A stretch of DNA of 36,070 nt from M55B174 sp034716235 (GTDB lineage: Bacteria; Patescibacteriota; Minisyncoccia; CAIUEV01; JAHKAQ01). The translations under genes were made by a program, and so were the position numbers. Below the pieces are notes generated by a model. It saw only the letters and a program-made list of their open reading frames with translations, did no database searches and was not told the DNA's origin. Below are positions 32,453-36,070 of this stretch, piece after piece. Position 1 is the first letter of the stretch; every line of letters starts with the position of its first letter. The stretch is taken from the NCBI GenBank assembly GCA_034716235.1, contig JAYEHH010000026.1, positions 1 to 36,070 on the forward strand. Direction: 5' to 3'.

Positions 32453-33223
32453 TCATTTTTGACAAACAAAAAATATTGGCGGGTGATTATAGACATTATC
32501 TTGGTCATGTATATTTTTATCAGATATCTCATTTTCCCGTTTGGTAAAAATAATATTAAAACCAGCTTGTTTTAACTGTTTGATGATAATTGCTTCGTTG
32601 GCAATATGCATAAATTGTGTTTGTCTTAAACTAACTCCATCTATATTGCGGACAAAAATATAATCACCAAAATCAATTTCTTTAATATTTATTCCAAGGG
32701 GTTTTAGGATATAAAGTTTTAGGAAATTTTTAAACCAGAAAAGACTCAAATCTCCCTTAACTTTAGCATGTGCAACTAAAATAAAATAACCACCAGGTTT
32801 AATAACACGATAAATCTCTTCAAGCGCTTTTTGCCTTCTTTGTTTGCTGGGAATTTGTCCGAATCCATTTGTAGAAAAAATTGCGTTATCAAATGAGTTG
32901 TCATGATATTTTAAGTTTGTTGCGTCATTGACTTCATAATCTATTGCTAGATTTTTTTCTTGAGCAATCTTTTTGGCATTTGTAATCATTTCAGGGACTA
33001 AGTCGATTCCTAAAACTTTATATCCTAATTTATAGATAGGGATAGTTGTTCTTCCGGTACCACATCCAATGTCTAATAAAGTTGATTTTGGCTTAAAGAA
33101 TTTGGCAATTAAGATTTTTTCACTATTCCATAAACCTCTATCGGCCTTTTTAAGATAATTTTCTTGCGTTACATCCGAGCCAAATTCCTTAATTATATTT
33201 TGTTGTAAATCTTCAACTGCCAT
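32453..33223 (-). CDS. Class I SAM-dependent methyltransferase
   Basis: The 256-residue protein has motif I STLLDIGCGTGRTTIP (DIGCGTG at 51-57), the acidic ribose-binding end of strand 2 (KVLGIDLVPEMITNAKK), motif with NAIFSTNGFGQIP and post-motif text IKPGGYFILVAHAK. These are features of Methyltransf_11/25 enzymes. The substrate cannot be told. The C-terminal half has an FMHIANEAIIIKQLKQAGF segment typical of small-molecule methyltransferases. It sits alone in the array between two half sites. Confidence 0.92.
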   Translation of the reverse strand: MAVEDLQQNIIKEFGSDVTQENYLKKADRGLWNSEKILIAKFFKPKSTLLDIGCGTGRTTIPIYKLGYKVLGIDLVPEMITNAKKIAQEKNLAIDYEVNDATNLKYHDNSFDNAIFSTNGFGQIPSKQRRQKALEEIYRVIKPGGYFILVAHAKVKGDLSLFWFKNFLKLYILKPLGINIKEIDFGDYIFVRNIDGVSLRQTQFMHIANEAIIIKQLKQAGFNIIFTKRENEISDKNIHDQDNVYNHPPIFFVCQK

Positions 33224-33251
33224 TATTGGTTTTAATTCTTAAATTTATTTC

Positions 33252-33295
33252 ACCTAATATATGTGTACATTTGAACCTCATGCACGCTGTTAGTC
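33252..33295 (-). other. Short attC-like site after the small membrane protein gene
   Basis: In gene orientation GACTAAC (33289-33295) begins and ATTAGGT (33252-33258) ends a 44-bp imperfect palindrome. The inner arms are GTGCAT and ATGTACAC. Both boxes deviate by one base from RYYYAAC and GTTRRRY. The flanking TAAAATAATTTATATCGAC resembles that after 33584. Confidence 0.45.
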
Positions 33296-33303
33296 GATAT
33301 AAA

Positions 33304-33519
33304 TTATTTTAGCCCGAACCTCATCAGACAATCATCATAATACATATTAATAAATTCTTGCCTTTTTACATCATTAGACTCATTAATAGCTCTTTGATCA
33401 AATCGCGCTTCAGCCGAACATTGCTGTTTTATTTTTGACGGTCTATATCCATACCAGTAGAAAACAATGCCGACCACACAAAGAGCAATAATAATGATTA
33501 TTGTATAGTTTTTCTTCAT
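33304..33519 (-). CDS. Small single-pass membrane protein
   Basis: The 71-residue protein has one N-terminal membrane helix (residues 5-22, YTIIIIIALCVVGIVFYW) and a hydrophilic remainder with two cysteines (QQCSAEARF, YDDCLMRFG). The Cys pair may form an intra- or intermolecular disulphide if the tail is outside. I do not recognise a family. It is bounded on both sides by attC-like boxes, which supports it being a cassette gene. Confidence 0.65.
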   Translation of the reverse strand: MKKNYTIIIIIALCVVGIVFYWYGYRPSKIKQQCSAEARFDQRAINESNDVKRQEFINMYYDDCLMRFGLK

Positions 33520-33563
33520 AGGATTAAAATAATTTAATTAATTTTGTGAATCGTATATTCGGT

Positions 33564-33570
33564 GTTAGTC
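33564..33570 (-). other. attC-like half site after the P-loop kinase gene
   Basis: GTTAGTC (plus text, 33564-33570), or GACTAAC in gene orientation, lies 13 bp after the kinase stop. Neighbouring text GATGTAAACCATTTTAG matches the region after the 33304 gene at most positions. No distal partner box is seen before the next start. Confidence 0.35.
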
Positions 33571-33583
33571 GATGTAAACCATT

Positions 33584-34108
33584 TTAGCTCGCCACTGTTT
33601 TGTAAATATCTTCTGGGGACTGGTCTGCCTGAACAAAAATCAATCCTTTTTCTTTGGCTTTTTGGGCGAAGTTGCTAAGATCTCTCAAAATCGCCTCTTG
33701 TTGTTCTTGAGTTTGTCCCATTGGGTTGGTTCTTTCGTTTTTGACAAAACGCTTTTTCAAAACTTCAGAGCTCATATCCAAGTAGTATGCCTTATCAAAT
33801 AGATCAACAACATCAAGCACATTAGTGGCGAGCCCAAAAAGATAAACAGTTGATTTTTGTTTTTCAATCCACGAGCGCAAAAAATTCTTATCCCATAAAA
33901 AGTCACGGGTATCTAACCATTCTTTGGTTGCACCATAAGGAAAATCTACTTTGTTTCCGCTTTTATCAAACCATTGACCAAGCCCTTTAATGTTATCTGC
34001 GTCAATAACCTTCTTACCCTTCTCTTTCAAGAAATCGGAAACATAAGATTTTCCGGAATACGGCATGCCTGTTATAAGAATTTTTTGTACGACCTTGTCT
34101 TCTTGCAT
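33584..34108 (-). CDS. P-loop kinase-like NTPase
   Basis: From the ATG at 34108 (MQEDKVVQKILITGMP) the protein has 174 residues. A longer start at 34165 would add 19 residues encoded within the palindrome described next, so it is unlikely to be original. Walker A is GMPYSGKS. VDLFDKAYYLDMSSEVLKKRFVKNERTNP resembles the adenylate/shikimate kinase lid (arginine in KRF and NERTN), with an HD-free body. It should phosphorylate a small metabolite; the substrate is unknown. Confidence 0.75.
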   Translation of the reverse strand: MQEDKVVQKILITGMPYSGKSYVSDFLKEKGKKVIDADNIKGLGQWFDKSGNKVDFPYGATKEWLDTRDFLWDKNFLRSWIEKQKSTVYLFGLATNVLDVVDLFDKAYYLDMSSEVLKKRFVKNERTNPMGQTQEQQEAILRDLSNFAQKAKEKGLIFVQADQSPEDIYKTVAS

Positions 34109-34129
34109 AGGGTTAAAATAATTTATTTC

Positions 34130-34238
34130 TCCTAACACTCCAGCATATCTAATACTTGCTTTCATTTCTATTTTATCATTTCAATTCATGAAGCAAACAT
34201 GAGTAAAGCGAAGCGAAACCGCATAGCCAGTGTTATAT
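34130..34238 (-). other. attC-like site after the HAD gene at 34257
   Basis: In gene orientation it starts ATATAAC (34232-34238, one mismatch to RYYYAAC) and ends GTTAGGA (34130-34136, one mismatch to GTTRRRY), 109 bp. AACACT and AGTGTT pair at the ends, and GTTTGCTT/AAGCAA form the inner stem with a 20-nt loop containing GATAAAATA. It is homologous to the site at 34906-35022, which shares TTGATAAAATA and ATATRCT. Confidence 0.65.
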
Positions 34239-34256
34239 AATATAAGAATATTTATA

Positions 34257-34871
34257 CTAGACAAACTTATTCTGGATAAGATTGAAAAAATCACTCATAT
34301 TATCAACTATTGTGTCTGGTTTACCAGCCTGCAATGTTTGCTTATTTTGATACCCACCCAAAATACCTACAATGAAATTGATTTCAGACTCTCGTGCTTC
34401 CGTAATATCTCCAGCTGTATCGGTCAAAAATACGGCATTTTCTGGTAAATATCCATTGCTATCAAATAGCATGTTAAACTTTTTAACTTTACTCTTTTCT
34501 ACATCGTATCCTAGGATATCTTCAAAGCAATTTCTAACTTCATGACATGTTAAATAGTCAGAAATGATAGAGTTAATAGTACTAGATACAATGAAGAGCG
34601 GAAATTGCTCGCTTAATTTAATAACTGTCTCTTTAACAGCCGAATCAATCCCAAGATTTTGGAACCTTTTGCCATATTCGGTAAAGAAATCAATTTTATT
34701 GACTACGGGATCTGTATGTTTAGCATCATTGATATTGGTGTTAAACATCGCTTGATATCGATCTTCTGTTAACGCCGGCCTTGCAAGCTGGTTAACCTCA
34801 AATGCCACATGAAAGGAATCTGCAATGACGCCGTCAAAATCAAATATGATGATTCTTTCATTTTTACTCAT
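34257..34871 (-). CDS. HAD-superfamily hydrolase (phosphoglycolate-phosphatase-like)
   Basis: The 204-residue protein has motif I IIIFDFDGVIADSF (nucleophile D11 and acid D13), motif II LFIVSSTINS, a Lys in the SKVKKFN region and motif IV VFLTDTAGDITEA. The helical cap between motifs I and II is medium-sized (C1 type). Substrates in this family are small phosphorylated metabolites; none can be assigned. It is followed by an attC-like site. Confidence 0.88.
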   Translation of the reverse strand: MSKNERIIIFDFDGVIADSFHVAFEVNQLARPALTEDRYQAMFNTNINDAKHTDPVVNKIDFFTEYGKRFQNLGIDSAVKETVIKLSEQFPLFIVSSTINSIISDYLTCHEVRNCFEDILGYDVEKSKVKKFNMLFDSNGYLPENAVFLTDTAGDITEARESEINFIVGILGGYQNKQTLQAGKPDTIVDNMSDFFNLIQNKFV

Positions 34872-34905
34872 AGCTTATTTTCGAATTATATAAATAATTC
34901 ATTTC

Positions 34906-35022
34906 GCCTAACGTTTTAGTATATCTGATGTTTGCTTTCGTTCCTTATTTTATCAATTTAATTTATGAAAGCAAATACAGGTCAAGCAACGGCAGGAGCG
35001 AGCCAAACATACTGTGTTGGGC
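34906..35022 (-). other. attC-like recombination site after the HAD gene at 35033
   Basis: In gene orientation the site begins GCCCAAC (R'', 35016-35022, exact RYYYAAC) and ends GTTAGGC (R', 34906-34912, exact GTTRRRY), 117 bp. CAGTAT and ATACT lie inside the boxes. TTTGCTTTC and GAAAGCAAA form a perfect inner stem. The first box is 10 bp from the stop codon of the gene it follows. It is the best site of the array. Confidence 0.8.
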
Positions 35023-35032
35023 AAGGGTTCTT

Positions 35033-35773
35033 TCACAAGCTCTCAATAACATCCGGTAATTCTTCAATGTTTTCAAGTTTCACAATAGCATCTGGTTTTA
35101 CTTCAGTTATATTATTATTTGCACTTGTCTGAGGATTGTCTATTAATACAGCTTTTAAACCAATCGTTTTAGATGAAACAACATCTTGTAGATAATTATC
35201 GCCAACCATAACACATTCCACCGGCTTATTCTCTGTTTTTTCTAGACATATTTCGAAAAACTTTGGATCTGTTTTTCTGTAACCAATATCAGAAGAAAAA
35301 ACAAAGCTCGAAAAATATTGGGCAATTTTTAGTTTCTCCAATTCTTTTCTTGTGTATGAGCCTTGAGTATAACTTGCTGTTGATAAGAAATATTTCGCAA
35401 ACAACTTCTCCAACATGCTTTCAACTCCCGGATAAATCTCAAGGTCAGACGCATATTCACTACGGAATTCCCAAATCAAGTCTAATAAATCGTTTTTCTC
35501 TACTGCAACATTATGATTTAAAAAAACATTGTTTATGGAATTTGATAAATCATGATGCCTTGTTTTCATTCCAACATCATCTACCTTTTGATAGTATTTT
35601 TGGTTCTCAAGGTTTACTAATTTACGAAATTCCAAGGCGTCACATTTAACATTATTATCATTCAAATAGTCAGAAAAAACATGCCAAGACTTATCATTCC
35701 CAGTATCATTTATCGATTGTAATGTTTGATAAACATCGAAGAATATAGTTTTGATTTTATTTTTTTGCTGCAT
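35033..35773 (-). CDS. HAD-superfamily hydrolase (haloacid-dehalogenase-type active site)
   Basis: The 246-residue protein has motif I IFFDVYQTL: D13 is the nucleophile, but the usual second Asp is Tyr15, as in L-2-haloacid dehalogenase-like members (DxYGT). Motif II is FLSTASYTQ, motif III K in RKTDPKFFE and motif IV CVMVGDNYLQDV. It could be a dehalogenase or a phosphatase. It is the first array gene on the right, 76 bp after a DUF2207-type gene. An attC-like site follows its stop. Confidence 0.88.
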   Translation of the reverse strand: MQQKNKIKTIFFDVYQTLQSINDTGNDKSWHVFSDYLNDNNVKCDALEFRKLVNLENQKYYQKVDDVGMKTRHHDLSNSINNVFLNHNVAVEKNDLLDLIWEFRSEYASDLEIYPGVESMLEKLFAKYFLSTASYTQGSYTRKELEKLKIAQYFSSFVFSSDIGYRKTDPKFFEICLEKTENKPVECVMVGDNYLQDVVSSKTIGLKAVLIDNPQTSANNNITEVKPDAIVKLENIEELPDVIESL

Positions 35774-35849
35774 TTAATAGGAATTTTATTTCAAAATGAT
35801 CGTTTTTTGACTACAGAAATACGGAATTACAAACAAATCACTTTCCCCT

Positions 35850-36070
35850 TTACCAACTTCCTCCACCGCCCCCACCAAATCCACCGCCGGAAAAGCCTCC
35901 TCCTCCAGAAAACCCAGAGCCACCAGAGCTGGCACCGCTAGGGCGAGAAGCAAAAGCTGCGTTAGCATTATTCTGTAAACTGGTAAGACTATTAGCTAGA
36001 TAGAGGGCACTGAAAGCATGTAGATCTCCTCCTTCATACCAATCGGGCGGAGTTTTATAAATATCCTCAA
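35850..36070 (-). CDS. C-terminus of a DUF2207/TPM-type membrane protein, 5' part outside the window
   Basis: Reading the minus strand from 36068 gives 72 residues ending in stop TAA at 35850-35852. The tail is GGGFSGGGFGGGGGGSW, preceded by YKTPPDWYEGGDLHAFSALYLANSLTSLQNNANAAFAS. A Gly-Gly-Phe-Ser repeat ending in GGGGSW is the usual end of DUF2207 predicted membrane proteins (PF09972) and of TPM-type repair factors. The domain itself is out of the window. It marks the right-hand core boundary of the cassette-like array. Confidence 0.8.
   Translation of the reverse strand, partial: EDIYKTPPDWYEGGDLHAFSALYLANSLTSLQNNANAAFASRPSGASSGGSGFSGGGGFSGGGFGGGGGGSW

Larger units (their letters stand above)
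28988..35773 (-). mobile_element. Putative integron-type gene-cassette array without integrase (CALIN-like)
   Basis: Ten short accessory genes lie in one orientation, and most are followed at their 3' end by an imperfect palindrome. Three of these (34906-35022, 34130-34238, 29563-29659) are 97-117 bp, mutually homologous and bounded by RYYYAAC and GTTRRRY boxes. Shorter or half sites with GTTAG boxes follow other genes. The gene mix (GNAT, HD, VOC, methyltransferase, HAD, small kinase) is typical of cassette cargo. Core-type genes flank it (groES on the left, DUF2207 on the right). No tyrosine recombinase is seen in the window. Confidence 0.65.

Noticed and set aside
34109..34165. Upstream start of the P-loop kinase
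   Set aside because: The 19 extra codons overlap the attC-like palindrome, so the later ATG at 34108 is preferred.

Overview
The window looks like a scaffold from a metagenome-assembled, AT-rich bacterium of the Candidate Phyla Radiation (Patescibacteria, probably Parcubacteria-like). This is an inference from several things seen together: small proteins, mostly poor Shine-Dalgarno sites, a DUF5652 membrane protein, a DUF2207-type glycine-rich C-terminus, an RNHCP-domain protein, a degenerate PriA, and house-keeping genes in unusual neighbourhoods. TGA is an ordinary stop codon here. Three runs of 100 N are each flanked by an exact 127-bp duplication, so they are scaffolding artefacts and not real repeats.

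Layout. 1-3320: a truncated WecG/TagA-type glycosyltransferase, an HD (SpoT-like) hydrolase and a PriA homologue whose helicase motifs are eroded. 3330-6640: a tRNA-rich stretch (Lys, Val, Met plus a disrupted tRNA-Lys copy) with inserted palindromic and tandem repeats, then an EF-hand lipoprotein, a small protein, an RNHCP protein and a membrane-anchored helical protein. 6650-10281 (minus): secY, map, ruvX, then rplJ-rplL behind an attenuator-like leader. 10390-14231: tRNA-Gln, dnaX, a GtrA-like protein and an unrecognised acidic protein. 14432-17127: a Fic protein with a duplicated operator over its promoter, a peptidoglycan amidase and a phosphoesterase. 17528-22143: envelope and translation genes (GT4 glycosyltransferase, galU, uppP, glyS). 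22583-27508 (plus): a P-type cation ATPase, a thymidylate-kinase-like protein and a polysaccharide flippase. 27672-28541: DUF5652 protein and groES under a perfect CIRCE element. 28715-28990: a strong candidate for a stand-alone structured RNA.

28988-35773 is the accessory part. Ten small genes all lie on the minus strand: a GNAT acetyltransferase, two HD hydrolases, a HEAT-repeat protein, a VOC/glyoxalase protein, a methyltransferase, a small membrane protein, a P-loop kinase and two HAD phosphatases. Most are followed by an imperfect palindrome. Three of these palindromes are long and mutually homologous, and are bounded by RYYYAAC and GTTRRRY boxes like integron attC sites. I read the region as a gene-cassette array without a visible integrase (a CALIN-type array) between core genes. 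It is the most interesting part of the window.

A second theme is dispersed mobile-looking small repeats. AAAGTT-based nonamer arms, often in inverted orientation, surround GC-rich palindromic cores in at least five intergenic regions. One palindromic unit sits in the 3' end of tRNA-Lys between 19-bp direct repeats. The envelope genes (WecG-like, GT4, GalU, UppP, GtrA-like, flippase) point to surface polysaccharide synthesis.
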